Source: an uncultured Bacillota bacterium (GTDB taxonomy: Bacteria; Bacillota; Clostridia; Lachnospirales; Lachnospiraceae). Taken from it: a stretch of DNA of 64,000 nucleotides. The notes beneath the pieces are model-generated. The model ran no database searches. It worked only from the letters and a program-made list of their open reading frames with translations, and was not told the origin of the DNA. Position 1 is the first letter of the stretch. The number at the start of each line of letters is the position of its first letter. Shown piece after piece: positions 33,974 to 42,996 of the stretch. Location: the NCBI GenBank assembly GCA_949291945.1, contig CASEXH010000016.1, positions 62,001-126,000 of the forward strand, in the 5' to 3' direction. The position numbers and the translations under genes were made by a program.

Positions 33974-34624
33974 CTATTTTTTCTCTTTGTGCTCTGATAC
34001 ATAACGATTCAGATTATAGGACAGACGCATAAGACTTTCCGACAGATGTACATTCTCAACGATCACATCTTCCGGCACGTCTAAATCCAGATGAGCAAAG
34101 TTCCAGATAGCTTTAATTCCCTGCTTTACCAGCATATCTGCCGTTTCTGCCGCATTATTTTTCGGCAGTGTCAAAGCTGCGATCTGTACATCATGAGTTT
34201 CCAGAAACTCAGGTAGCTCATCCATCATGCGTATCTCGTTGCCCCGGATGGAAATCCCCTTGAGCACCGGATTCACATCAAAAATTCCTACAACCTTAAA
34301 ACCTCTTTTTTCAAATTGTACGTAATTTGCCAGGGCCTGCCCCAGATTTCCGGCACCGATAATGATCATATGATGCGTTTTGTCAAGCCCCAGGATTTTT
34401 CCGATCTCTGTATACAGATATGGGACATTATAGCCATATCCCTGCTGTCCGAAACCACCGAAGTTGTTCAGATCCTGACGGATTTGAGAAGCGGTCACCC
34501 GCATTTTTTCACTGAGTTCATTGGATGAGATCCGCTCCACTCCCTCTTCCAAAAGTTCTCCTAAATATCTGTAATAGCGGGGTAGTCTTCTTATTACTGC
34601 CTTTGAGATACCTTTATCATCCAC
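33974..34624 (-). CDS. rex: Redox-sensing transcriptional repressor Rex
   Basis: The start is a GTG at 34624 after AGGAGGG, which gives the family N terminus (VDDKGISKAVIRRLPRYYRY); an upstream ATG at 34663 adds non-family residues. The 216-residue protein has a winged helix (ISSNELSEKMRVTASQIRQD, NNFGGFGQQGYGY) and a Rossmann fold that senses the NADH/NAD+ ratio (IIGAGNLGQALANYV). It represses fermentative genes when NADH is low. A weak candidate Rex site (TTGTTAA...AAGTCAA) lies upstream at 34740-34757, between rex and the divergent ABC-F gene. Confidence 0.95.
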   Translation of the reverse strand: MDDKGISKAVIRRLPRYYRYLGELLEEGVERISSNELSEKMRVTASQIRQDLNNFGGFGQQGYGYNVPYLYTEIGKILGLDKTHHMIIIGAGNLGQALANYVQFEKRGFKVVGIFDVNPVLKGISIRGNEIRMMDELPEFLETHDVQIAALTLPKNNAAETADMLVKQGIKAIWNFAHLDLDVPEDVIVENVHLSESLMRLSYNLNRYVSEHKEKK

Positions 34625-34776
34625 GACAAACCCTCCTATATCATTCAAAACTTGTCTCTGCAACTTTCCGCAGAGTGCTTATCCAACGGAAAACTCAAGT
34701 CTGTCTGATAAGCAAATTCCTAGATATTATTATATATAATTGTTAAAATAAAGTCAATTATTATTCCTTTTATCTG

Positions 34777-34804
34777 TTGTCAAATTTGGATTTTTCGCTA
34801 TAAT
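34777..34804 (+). promoter_or_regulatory. Promoter of the ABC-F gene
   Basis: TTGTCA at 34777-34782 and TATAAT at 34799-34804 with a 16-base spacer form a near-consensus sigma-A promoter, 46 bases before the ABC-F start. Confidence 0.75.
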
Positions 34805-34849
34805 AGTAGGGACAGACTTTAAAGAGAAATCCTAAAGGAGACAGGAACA

Positions 34850-36760
34850 ATGATACTTGCATGTCAGAATATTGAAAAATCCTTTGACGGCGAACTTCTG
34901 CTGCAGGATGTAAATTTTCATATAGAGGAGCGGGAAAAAGCTGCCCTTATCGGAATTAACGGTGCAGGGAAATCTACCCTTTTAAAGATCATCATGGGGG
35001 AAATTCCTGCTGACAGTGGTCAGGTGATCCTGGCCAAAGGAAAGACCATAGGATATCTGGCACAGCATCAGGAGATCAGCAGCCAGCTTTCCATATACGA
35101 TTCTCTCCTGGAAATGAAACAGCATGTCCTGGACATGGAGCAGGGCATGCGGGAATTAGAAAAAGAAATGAAACATGCCTCCGGTGAGGAACTTTCCAGA
35201 ATTATGGACTCCTATTCCCGTCTTACCCAGAAATTTGAGCAGGAAAACGGTTATGCCTATAAAAGCGAGATCACAGGGGTACTGAAAGGTCTGGGATTTG
35301 AGGAAAACGACTTTGAAAAACAGATTTCCACACTTTCCGGCGGCCAGAAAACCCGGGTGGCCCTTGGCCGCCTTCTTCTCTCCAGTCCGGATATCATTCT
35401 TCTGGACGAGCCCACTAACCATCTGGATATGGAATCCATCGCCTGGCTGGAAACCTATCTTCTGAACTATCCGGGAGCTGTATTCATCGTATCCCATGAC
35501 CGGTATTTTCTGGATAAAGTAGTTACCAAAATTGTGGAACTGGATAATACAAAGGCCACGGTTTTCACAGGAAATTATTCCGCCTACAGCGAGAAAAAGG
35601 CCCAGCTTCGAAAAGCTGCATACCAGGCCTATTTAAATCAGCAGCAGGAGATCAAACATCAGGAAGAGGTCATTGCCAAGCTGCGGCAGTTTAACCGGGA
35701 AAAGTCTATCCGCAGAGCGGAGAGCAGGGAAAAAATGTTGGAGAAAATGGATGTTCTGGAAAAGCCTCAGGAGATAGATGCCTCTATGCGGATCTCCTTA
35801 AAGCCCAGGATTACCAGCGGAAATGATGTGTTGATGGTAGAGCATCTTTCTAAGTCCTTTCCTTCTCTTCCACTTTTTGAGGACTTAAATTTTACCATCA
35901 AGCGGGGAGAAAAAGTTGCCGTTATCGGCAATAACGGAACTGGAAAAACCACGATCCTGAAGATCTTAAATCATCTTCTTCCTCCGGATAAAGGCAGTTT
36001 CCGCCTGGGGAGCAAGGTACATATCGGTTACTATGATCAGGAACACCATGTACTCCATATGGATAAGACCGTATTTGAAGAAATTTCAGATGATTATCCA
36101 AATCTGACCAATACCGAGATCCGAAATCTTCTGGCGGCCTTTCTTTTCACAGGAGATGATGTGTTCAAGCCTATCTCTGCATTAAGCGGCGGAGAAAGAG
36201 GACGTGTTTCCCTGGCAAAGCTTATGCTGTCAGAAGCCAATTTTCTGATCCTGGATGAGCCTACCAACCATCTGGATATTATCTCCAAGGAGATCCTGGA
36301 GGATGCTCTGAATAGTTATGAGGGAACAGTCCTCTATGTGTCCCATGACCGGTATTTTATTAACCGGACGGCCACAAGGATCCTGGAACTGACCAATCAC
36401 AAGCTGGTAAACTATATTGGAAATTACGATTACTATCTGGAGAAAAAGGAAGAACTTACTTCTGTCTATGCCCCTCAGATTCAGGAAGAGAAGCCTTTAG
36501 AAAAAGCATCTTCCACCAAACAGGACTGGCAGCAGAAAAAAGAAGAACAGGCCCGGATCCGGAAGCGAGAAAACGATCTGAAGAAAACAGAAAAAGCTAT
36601 CGAAGATCTGGAAACCCGTGACAAAGAGATCGATGAGGAACTGTCAAAACCGGAGGTGGCCACAGATCCTTCCAAATGTATACCTCTTTCCGCAGAAAAA
36701 GCAGAGATCGCCGAGAAACTGGAAGAGCTTTATGGAAAATGGGAGGAACTTGCCCAATAG
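34850..36760 (+). CDS. ABC-F family ribosome-associated ATPase
   Basis: The 636-residue protein has two ABC domains and no membrane helices. Domain one has Walker A (GINGAGKSTLL), LSGGQKTRVALG and Walker B (DIILLDEPTNHLDMES); domain two has GNNGTGKTTILK, LSGGERGRVSLA and ILDEPTNHLD. The linker between them carries the basic, charged region typical of ABC-F proteins (RQFNREKSIRRAESREKMLE). The C-terminal tail is coiled (KKTEKAIEDLETRDKEIDEE), as in Uup. ABC-F proteins rescue stalled ribosomes, and some give antibiotic resistance. A terminator follows. Confidence 0.93.
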   Translation: MILACQNIEKSFDGELLLQDVNFHIEEREKAALIGINGAGKSTLLKIIMGEIPADSGQVILAKGKTIGYLAQHQEISSQLSIYDSLLEMKQHVLDMEQGMRELEKEMKHASGEELSRIMDSYSRLTQKFEQENGYAYKSEITGVLKGLGFEENDFEKQISTLSGGQKTRVALGRLLLSSPDIILLDEPTNHLDMESIAWLETYLLNYPGAVFIVSHDRYFLDKVVTKIVELDNTKATVFTGNYSAYSEKKAQLRKAAYQAYLNQQQEIKHQEEVIAKLRQFNREKSIRRAESREKMLEKMDVLEKPQEIDASMRISLKPRITSGNDVLMVEHLSKSFPSLPLFEDLNFTIKRGEKVAVIGNNGTGKTTILKILNHLLPPDKGSFRLGSKVHIGYYDQEHHVLHMDKTVFEEISDDYPNLTNTEIRNLLAAFLFTGDDVFKPISALSGGERGRVSLAKLMLSEANFLILDEPTNHLDIISKEILEDALNSYEGTVLYVSHDRYFINRTATRILELTNHKLVNYIGNYDYYLEKKEELTSVYAPQIQEEKPLEKASSTKQDWQQKKEEQARIRKRENDLKKTEKAIEDLETRDKEIDEELSKPEVATDPSKCIPLSAEKAEIAEKLEELYGKWEELAQ

Positions 36761-36783
36761 GCGGTTCCTCCCATTTTTCTTTT
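36747..36783 (+). terminator. Terminator after the ABC-F gene
   Basis: GGAGGAAC and GTTCCTCC form an eight-base stem spanning the stop codon region, followed by CATTTTTCTTTT. A further inverted repeat (CGAGAAAGCC/GGCTTTCTCTCG, about 36791-36815) may terminate the opposite-strand icd gene. Confidence 0.75.
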
Positions 36784-36826
36784 CTATTGTCGAGAAAGCC
36801 AAGGGCTTTCTCTCGAAATCTTCTTC

Positions 36827-38029
36827 TTATTTTTCCAGTTCTTTGCGGATCTCCCGGATAAACTCCTGGCTGTTTAATACCACAGGGTTCTCCAGACTGG
36901 TGATCAGGGCCAGATCCTTGGTCATTCTTCCGCTTTCGATCACGCCTACCGTTGCTTTCTCCAGCTTGTCTGCAAATTCGCAGAGATCCTGATTTCCATC
37001 CAGCTCTCCTCTCTTTCTCAGAGCGCCGGTCCATGCAAAGATGGTAGCCACAGAGTTTGTGGAAGTCTCTTCCCCTTTCAGATGTTTGTAATAATGGCGC
37101 TGTACAGTTCCGTGGGCTGCCTCATATTCAAAATATCCATGAGGAGATACTAGTACAGAAGTCATCATAGCAAGAGAACCAAAGGCAGAAGATACCATAT
37201 CGCTCATTACGTCTCCGTCATAATTCTTGCAGGCCCAGATGAAGCCTCCTTCCGCTTTCATGACTCTGGCCACGGCATCATCAATAAGGGTATAGAAATA
37301 GGTGATCCCTGCAGCCTCAAATTTCTCTTTATATTCTTTGTCATAGATCTCCTGGAAAACATCTTTAAAAGTATGGTCATACTTTTTAGAGATGGTATCC
37401 TTGGTGGCAAACCACAGATCCTGTTTTGTATCCAGGGCATAAGAGAAACAGCTCCTTGCAAAGCTTTCAATGGAAGAGTTCAGGTTATGCATACCCTGAG
37501 CCACACCCGGTCCCTGAAACTCATGTACCAGTTCTCTGGTCTCTGTTCCGTCCTGGGCAGTGTAGACCAGTTCTACTTTTCCCGGTCCTGGAATGATCAT
37601 CTCTGTATTTTTATATACATCCCCATAGGCATGTCTTGCCAGAGTGATGGGTTTCTTCCAGTTTTTCACACAGGGTTCGATGCCTTTTACTACAATAGGA
37701 GCACGGAACACGGTACCGTCCAGCATAGAACGGATAGTTCCATTAGGGCTCTTGTACATTTCTTTTAAGTGGTACTCATCCATACGTGCAGCATTTGGTG
37801 TAATCGTAGCGCATTTTACAGCCACTTTATACTTTTTCGTAGCATTAGCAGCGTCTATTGTCACCTGATCATTGGTCTCATTTCTGTGTTCCAGACCCAG
37901 ATCATAGTATTCGCTCTTCAGATCCACAAAAGGAAGGATCAGTTCATCCTTTATCATTTTCCAGAGAATTCTTGTCATCTCATCTCCGTCCATCTCCACA
38001 AGAGGAGTGGTCATTTTAATTTTTTCCAT
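36827..38029 (-). CDS. icd: NADP-dependent isocitrate dehydrogenase, eukaryote-like type
   Basis: The 400-residue enzyme oxidises isocitrate to 2-oxoglutarate with NADP+. It is the homodimeric subfamily II form: [20 protein letters not shown], then [36 protein letters not shown] (substrate-binding Ser-Asn-Gly region), [16 protein letters not shown] and the late [13 protein letters not shown]. It is the last gene of a three-gene minus-strand operon with a GntR regulator and a Re-type citrate synthase, and supplies 2-oxoglutarate for glutamate in cells without a full citric acid cycle. Aconitase is not in this window. Confidence 0.93.
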   Translation of the reverse strand: MEKIKMTTPLVEMDGDEMTRILWKMIKDELILPFVDLKSEYYDLGLEHRNETNDQVTIDAANATKKYKVAVKCATITPNAARMDEYHLKEMYKSPNGTIRSMLDGTVFRAPIVVKGIEPCVKNWKKPITLARHAYGDVYKNTEMIIPGPGKVELVYTAQDGTETRELVHEFQGPGVAQGMHNLNSSIESFARSCFSYALDTKQDLWFATKDTISKKYDHTFKDVFQEIYDKEYKEKFEAAGITYFYTLIDDAVARVMKAEGGFIWACKNYDGDVMSDMVSSAFGSLAMMTSVLVSPHGYFEYEAAHGTVQRHYYKHLKGEETSTNSVATIFAWTGALRKRGELDGNQDLCEFADKLEKATVGVIESGRMTKDLALITSLENPVVLNSQEFIREIRKELEK

Positions 38030-38056
38030 GAATGGAATCTCCTTTCTTACATTTCT

Positions 38057-38722
38057 TTATTTCATTTCTTCCCGAAGGACTTTTTCTATATCAAAGTTCT
38101 TCAGGTTTTCAATGGTATTGGCGATATGGCCATAAGCCGCTTTCTCTGCCCCCTGGCCGTCTCCCCGGCGGATCGCTTCCAGGATTTTTCTGTGCTCGCT
38201 GTTGGAGGGCCGTACCCTCATTCTGTACTGTACAGACGCCATACGGACTCTCTGAAGATACTGATGGAAATCTCCCAGTGTATGGACCAGGATCCGGCTG
38301 CCGGAAGCTTCGTACAAAAGCTTATGGAATCTGCTGTCCTGCTGGCAGACCTGATCATAATTTCCTTTTCCCGCATGGTAATCAGAGAGGACAATAGCCT
38401 CTTCCATTCCTTCCAGCTGTTCTTTGGTAACACGTTCCGCCGCCATAGAGGCGCACAGGCCTTCCAGCCGTGCTCTGATCTGATACATATCCATCACATC
38501 TCTTACGGAAATGCCGGTAACAAAAGCTCCCTTATTGGGAATAATCTGGACCAGGCCTTCCAGAGCCAGCTGCCGGACAGCCTCTCTTACCGGAGTCCTG
38601 CTGACACCCAGTTCTTTTCCGATGGTACATTCCACCAGTTCATCACCTTTTTTGTATCTTCCTTTCAAAATGTCCTCCCGGATCTTCTGAAAGACTTTTT
38701 CTCTCAATGACTCTCCTGCCAT
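38057..38722 (-). CDS. GntR-family transcriptional regulator (FadR/FCD subfamily)
   Basis: The start at 38722 (AAGGACGG upstream) gives MAGESLREKVFQKIREDILK; the ORF's upstream extension overlaps the previous gene and lacks a site. The 221-residue protein has the GntR winged helix (ELGVSRTPVREAVRQLALEG, LVQIIPNKGAFVTG) and the all-helical FCD ligand domain, with a metal-binding His pattern (D..FHKLLYEASG, HRKILEAIRRGD). It lies 14 bases after the Re-citrate synthase gene and 27 bases before icd, so it probably controls the operon through the palindrome at 40189-40214. Confidence 0.9.
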   Translation of the reverse strand: MAGESLREKVFQKIREDILKGRYKKGDELVECTIGKELGVSRTPVREAVRQLALEGLVQIIPNKGAFVTGISVRDVMDMYQIRARLEGLCASMAAERVTKEQLEGMEEAIVLSDYHAGKGNYDQVCQQDSRFHKLLYEASGSRILVHTLGDFHQYLQRVRMASVQYRMRVRPSNSEHRKILEAIRRGDGQGAEKAAYGHIANTIENLKNFDIEKVLREEMK

Positions 38723-38736
38723 CTTTTTCGCCGTCC

Positions 38737-40128
38737 TTATTTCAGTTTCACTCCCAAACGGCCGCAGCATTCATCAATAACGGTCAAAAGTTCTTCATCC
38801 GTCAGTACCGTTACCCGGCCGTCCTCATACTGTTTGTCCACCCAGGCTTTGACCATGGCTACCAACTCACTGTTCTTATCAATCTGTTTTTCTCCTGACA
38901 ACCGGAAATGATTATTGATCCAGTGAGCGATACCTGCCAGACCGGAAGTATTGGAAACTGCTACCTGAGGCGGACGGTTCAGGAATTTTTCTGTATCAAA
39001 TATATTATAAATCTCTTCATTTTTCAATAGGCCATCTGCATGAATTCCTGCTCTTGTCACATTAAAGGCTTTTCCCACAAAAGGAGTCTGCGGCGGGATC
39101 TTATAGCCGATCTCTTTTTCATAATATTCTGCCAGTTCTGTGATCACTCTGGTATCCATACCGTCTAAAGATCCCTTTAACTGGGCATATTCAAATACCA
39201 TGGCCTCAAGAGGGGTATTTCCTGTCCTCTCTCCAATGCCAAACAGAGAACAGTTTACGCCGCTGGCGCCATAAAGCCAGGCTGTGGTAGAATTGCTTAC
39301 CGCCTTATAAAAATCATTATGTCCATGGAACTCAATGAGTTCAGAAGGAATTCCTGCATGGGTCATAATACCATAAATGATTCCCGGTATGGATCTGGGG
39401 ATCACCGCACCCGGATAGTTTACGCCATAACCCATGGTATCGCAGCACCGGACTTTAATGGGAATGGAATATTCCTCCATAAGCTTTGTCAGTTCCAGGC
39501 AGAAAGGAATTACATAGCCGTATATGTCAGCTCTGGTAATATCTTCCAGATGGCATCTGGGGCTGATACCGATTTCCAGACAGTCCCGGATCACACTGAG
39601 ATAATGCTCCATAGCCTCCCGGCGGGTCATTTTCATTTTATAAAAGATATGATAGTCAGAACAGCTTACCAGAATCCCGGTTTCCTTCAGTCCGATATCC
39701 TTTACCAGTTCAAAATCCTTCTTGCTGGCCCGGATCCAGCTGGTTACCTCAGGAAATTTATATCCTTTTTCCAGACACTTGTATACAGCATCCCGATCCT
39801 TCTTACTGTAGAGGAAAAATTCACTCTGACGGATCTTGCCGTTTGGTCCTCCCAGCTGGTGGAGATATTCATAGATCCTTACGATCTGTTCCGTGCTGTA
39901 AGGTGCTCTGGACTGCTGTCCGTCACGAAAAGTCGTATCTGTGATCCAGATATCATCCGGCATATGGTGGGGGACGATCCTGTCATTAAAGGCGATCTTG
40001 GGCACCTCCGTGTAAGGAAACAGGTTTCGGAATACATTTGGCTTTTCCACATCTACCAGAGGATACATATGCTCCTCCAGTTCCAGCAGGTTGGTGTGAT
40101 AATTCATACGCACAGCTCTGTCTATCAT
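38737..40128 (-). CDS. Re-type citrate synthase, homologue of the Clostridium kluyveri enzyme
   Basis: The start is the ATG at 40128, eight bases after AGGAG, giving MIDRAVRMNYHTNLLELEE; the upstream GTG abuts that site. The 463-residue protein belongs to the DRE-TIM metallolyase family, with DTTFRDGQQSR, the CHLEDITRAD segment, HGHNDFYKAV and NVTRAGIHADGL, and closely resembles the Re-citrate synthase of C. kluyveri as I remember it. It condenses acetyl-CoA and oxaloacetate to citrate with opposite stereochemistry to the usual enzyme. Automatic pipelines often call such proteins isopropylmalate synthase; the gene neighbours (icd, GntR) support citrate. Confidence 0.82.
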   Translation of the reverse strand: MIDRAVRMNYHTNLLELEEHMYPLVDVEKPNVFRNLFPYTEVPKIAFNDRIVPHHMPDDIWITDTTFRDGQQSRAPYSTEQIVRIYEYLHQLGGPNGKIRQSEFFLYSKKDRDAVYKCLEKGYKFPEVTSWIRASKKDFELVKDIGLKETGILVSCSDYHIFYKMKMTRREAMEHYLSVIRDCLEIGISPRCHLEDITRADIYGYVIPFCLELTKLMEEYSIPIKVRCCDTMGYGVNYPGAVIPRSIPGIIYGIMTHAGIPSELIEFHGHNDFYKAVSNSTTAWLYGASGVNCSLFGIGERTGNTPLEAMVFEYAQLKGSLDGMDTRVITELAEYYEKEIGYKIPPQTPFVGKAFNVTRAGIHADGLLKNEEIYNIFDTEKFLNRPPQVAVSNTSGLAGIAHWINNHFRLSGEKQIDKNSELVAMVKAWVDKQYEDGRVTVLTDEELLTVIDECCGRLGVKLK

Positions 40129-40188
40129 TTCTCTCACTCCTCATTTTCTGTAAAAATCATGGTTTCATACACTACTATATAGAACTGC

Positions 40189-40214
40189 TTGTATTATTGT
40201 ATACAACGATACAA
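40189..40214. promoter_or_regulatory. Palindromic operator upstream of the citrate synthase operon
   Basis: A perfect palindrome TTGTATACAA (40197-40206) is flanked symmetrically by TTGTAT (40189-40194) and ATACAA (40209-40214), giving overlapping repeated half-sites. It lies about 60-90 bases before the citrate synthase start. The pattern fits a GntR-type dimer site; the operon encodes such a regulator. Confidence 0.7.
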
Positions 40215-40267
40215 AACCTGTCAATAAGATTTTTCATTTTTGATAACACCCATAACCGGCAGTTATA

Positions 40268-41104
40268 TTAAACACCGGGGCCATTCAAAAAACTCTGGAG
40301 TTGAAAAAGTCCCCATCCCTGAAGATTGTGAGGATAGCCCAAATCTTTTGCCGTAGCTCTCAACCTTTTTTTGATATCCAGATTTGTAAGCTGAGGATCT
40401 TTTTCCAGGAGCAGCGCAATCCCTCCCGAGACAAGGGGCGTAGACATGGAAGTGCCGCTTTTTCTGGTATAAGGACAAGAACCCTTTTTGTTCGAGCAGG
40501 AAATGATCTCGTTTCCCGGAGCCACAATATCCGGTTTACTGACACAGTCTCTGGTGGGTCCTCTTCCGGAAATCCCCTGGTTTCGCACCAGCATATCGGA
40601 AGACCCTACGGTAATGATCTTCCGGCTGCTGCCCGGAGCTGTAATGCTGCCCCTTCCCGGTCCCATATTTCCTGCTGCTGCCACTACCACCAAACCTCTG
40701 TCCCAGGCTTCCTCTACCGCTTCTATCAGGTCTTCATGGCCTTCCCTCTGAGTGGTCCCCACAGAGATATTTACCACACGGATATGATACCGGTTCATAT
40801 TTTCTTCGATCCATTTCAAAGCCTGAATCACTTTCTCTTTATTACCGTTTCCTTTCTCATCCAGGACCTTAATGGGGATCAGGCCGCAGCCGAAAGCCGT
40901 CCCCCGGTATTTCCCCCCGGAGGCAGCTCCGTCTCCCCCCAGTATTCCCAGCACATGGGTACCGTGTCCATTGTCATCATAGGCCTGTTCTCTCCCATGT
41001 ATATAGTCCCGAAAGGCCCAGATCCGGTTTTCAAAATCCATATGAGGAAAGGCACCTGTATCCAGAACAGCCACCCCGATTCCTTTTCCGCTTAATTCTT
41101 TCAT
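40268..41104 (-). CDS. Subtilisin-like serine protease (S8), compact
   Basis: The 278-residue protein is a minimal subtilase with an intact triad: Asp in VAVLDTGAFPHMDF, His in NGHGTHVLGILGG, Ser in KSGTSMSTPLVSGG. It has no signal peptide or prodomain of its own. The start ATG overlaps the stop of a 27-codon upstream frame (41101-41184) by four bases. Compact cytoplasmic subtilases are found in Clostridia; functions range from intracellular protein turnover to spore roles. It is divergent from a second, larger subtilase starting at 41233. Confidence 0.9.
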   Translation of the reverse strand: MKELSGKGIGVAVLDTGAFPHMDFENRIWAFRDYIHGREQAYDDNGHGTHVLGILGGDGAASGGKYRGTAFGCGLIPIKVLDEKGNGNKEKVIQALKWIEENMNRYHIRVVNISVGTTQREGHEDLIEAVEEAWDRGLVVVAAAGNMGPGRGSITAPGSSRKIITVGSSDMLVRNQGISGRGPTRDCVSKPDIVAPGNEIISCSNKKGSCPYTRKSGTSMSTPLVSGGIALLLEKDPQLTNLDIKKRLRATAKDLGYPHNLQGWGLFQLQSFLNGPGV

Positions 41105-41184
41105 GACTTTCCACAGATGCGCCTTGCTTTTTCTATATCATATTCCTCAGAAATCCCTCTGGTTCCAGTCAAGATTGCTCTCAT
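41101..41184 (-). CDS. Possible 27-residue upstream peptide
   Basis: The frame starts ATG at 41184, reads MRAILTGTRGISEEYDIEKA and ends CGKS, with its stop overlapping the protease start (ATGA). The ribosome site is weak. It could be a leader for translational coupling or a remnant of a prodomain. No family is recognised. Confidence 0.35.
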   Translation of the reverse strand: MRAILTGTRGISEEYDIEKARRICGKS

Positions 41185-41232
41185 CGCTTCATAGACTGAA
41201 AAGAATAAAAATCCAATATTATGGGAGTTCTT

Positions 41233-42927
41233 ATGCCGTCTATACGAGAAATGATTCTTTCTGAAGACTATGCAGACATTATTGTTCCCTACTTTCCATG
41301 CTTTCTCAACCGGTACAGGGATCAGGGTGCACAGGTCTTTAACGATTACTATGGAATGATCCACTACCCTCTTTCTCCTCAGACCTTTGCCGCCTTTTTT
41401 GAGGAAGGATTTTTTTACACTACCGTGCCCAAGCTTTACACCCTTTTGGACACTGTAAATCTGGATGCGGCGGGAATTACCCAGGTTCAGAACCAGCCGG
41501 TACTGGACCTTACAGGTCAGAATATCATCCTGGGATTTATTGATACAGGGATTGACTACACTCACCCGGCATTTCGAAGAAGTGACGGGAGCAGTCGGAT
41601 CTGCGGACTCTGGGACCAGACCATCCAGACCGGAACTGCACCCTATGACCTGGAATATGGGAGCGCCTACACGCAGAAAGAGATCGATCAGGCCCTGGAG
41701 CAGGAAGATCCTTTTTCTTTGATCCCCAGCCGTGATGAGATCGGCCATGGCACCGCCCTTGCCGGAATTGCCGCCGGAACCACTCTCCCTGAAAATGATT
41801 TTAACGGAGCTGCTCCTCAGGCGATGATCGCCGCAGTTAAGCTCAAGCCAGCCAAGGAATATCTGAAAACTCTTTTTTACGTCACGGGAGACGCCCCTGC
41901 TTATCAGATGACCGATATTATGGCAGGTATTCGCTATCTTCTCCACCTCTCGGGAGAACTGGTAAAACCTCTGGTGATCTGTCTGGGCCTTGGCACCAAC
42001 CAGGGAGACCATTCCGGGGATTCTCCTCTGGACTCCATGCTGTCTATCACAAATCAGTTCCGGGGTTTTATTGGTGTATCCGCCGCAGGAAACGAAGCTG
42101 GAAGAGCACATCACTACTATGGCACTGCGTTAAATTCTGCTGAATACAATGTTGTAGAGATCCTGGTAAAAGAGGGTACCAGGGGTTTTTGTGCTGAACT
42201 ATGGGGACAGCCTCCGGAAGTCTATGCCGTAGGCTTTGAGTCTCCCTTGGGAGAAGTGATCCAGAAGATTCCTCCCAGGCTGAGTTACACGGAAAATATC
42301 TCCTTTATCCTGGAAAACACCAGGATTTTTATCAGTTCTGAGATCATCCAGACTGTTTCCGGAAGCCAGCTGATTTTTATGCGTTTTACGGATCCCACTC
42401 CCGGCTCCTGGAAAATACGGGTGTATACCGGAGATTATAACAGCGGCAGTTATCATATCTGGCTGCCGGTCACAGGCTTTTCTGATCCAGATGTTATCTT
42501 CCTGGCACCCAATCCTGACACTACTATCACTTCTCCCGGCAACTCTGCTTCTGTGATCACTACCGGAGCCTATAATGCCTATAATAGCAGTCTCTATCTG
42601 AATTCCAGCCGGGGTTATACCAGAACCGGACAGATCAAACCGGATATCGCAGCACCGGGCGTCAATGTTTTCGCCCCTGCTCCCCGAAACCGTTATACTG
42701 CCATTACCGGTACTTCCGCAGCGGCGGCCATCACTGCAGGGGCAAGTGCTCTGATCATGGAATGGGGCATGAACCAGACGCCTTCCAGGATCTTCAATAA
42801 TACCGAAATGAAAAATCTCTTGATCCGAGGGGCCAACAGGCGTGGAGATAACCTGTATCCAAACCGGGAGTGGGGCTATGGCACCCTGGATGTATATCAG
42901 GTATTTGCCGTTCTTTCTTCTCCATAA
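41233..42927 (+). CDS. Csp-like subtilisin family protease (S8)
   Basis: The start is the ATG at 41233 after GGGAG; the ATG at 41221 lacks a site. The 564-residue protein resembles the Csp proteases of spore-forming Clostridia: an N-terminal domain of about 95 residues, the catalytic domain with Asp (ILGFIDTGIDYTHPAF, near residue 104), His (EIGHGTALAGIAAG) and Ser (ITGTSAAAAITAGA). A beta-rich insertion of about 130 residues (SPLGEVIQKI to YHIWLPVTGFSDPD) fits the jelly-roll insert of Csp. All three catalytic residues are present, unlike the inactive CspA/CspC of some species. A Cys-rich gene follows 69 bases later. Confidence 0.9.
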   Translation: MPSIREMILSEDYADIIVPYFPCFLNRYRDQGAQVFNDYYGMIHYPLSPQTFAAFFEEGFFYTTVPKLYTLLDTVNLDAAGITQVQNQPVLDLTGQNIILGFIDTGIDYTHPAFRRSDGSSRICGLWDQTIQTGTAPYDLEYGSAYTQKEIDQALEQEDPFSLIPSRDEIGHGTALAGIAAGTTLPENDFNGAAPQAMIAAVKLKPAKEYLKTLFYVTGDAPAYQMTDIMAGIRYLLHLSGELVKPLVICLGLGTNQGDHSGDSPLDSMLSITNQFRGFIGVSAAGNEAGRAHHYYGTALNSAEYNVVEILVKEGTRGFCAELWGQPPEVYAVGFESPLGEVIQKIPPRLSYTENISFILENTRIFISSEIIQTVSGSQLIFMRFTDPTPGSWKIRVYTGDYNSGSYHIWLPVTGFSDPDVIFLAPNPDTTITSPGNSASVITTGAYNAYNSSLYLNSSRGYTRTGQIKPDIAAPGVNVFAPAPRNRYTAITGTSAAAAITAGASALIMEWGMNQTPSRIFNNTEMKNLLIRGANRRGDNLYPNREWGYGTLDVYQVFAVLSSP

Positions 42928-42996
42928 ATTTATTGCACCCATTTCCCTCTGGTGCATAGTATGTAAGTGTAATCAAGATTTTTGGAGGAACGATTC

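Noticed and set aside
34740-34757. Rex operator upstream of rex
   Set aside because: The first half (TTGTTAA) is good but the second matches only about four of seven positions. It is mentioned in the rex entry but not called as a site.
38737-40128. 2-isopropylmalate or homocitrate synthase
   Set aside because: Sequence resembles the Re-citrate synthase and it lies with icd and a GntR regulator instead of leucine or lysine genes. It remains the main alternative.
41101-42114. Long minus-strand frame opposite the Csp-like protease
   Set aside because: It is antisense to a gene with an intact catalytic triad, has no family match and an unusual composition. Only its last 27 codons, outside that gene, were kept as a possible leader.
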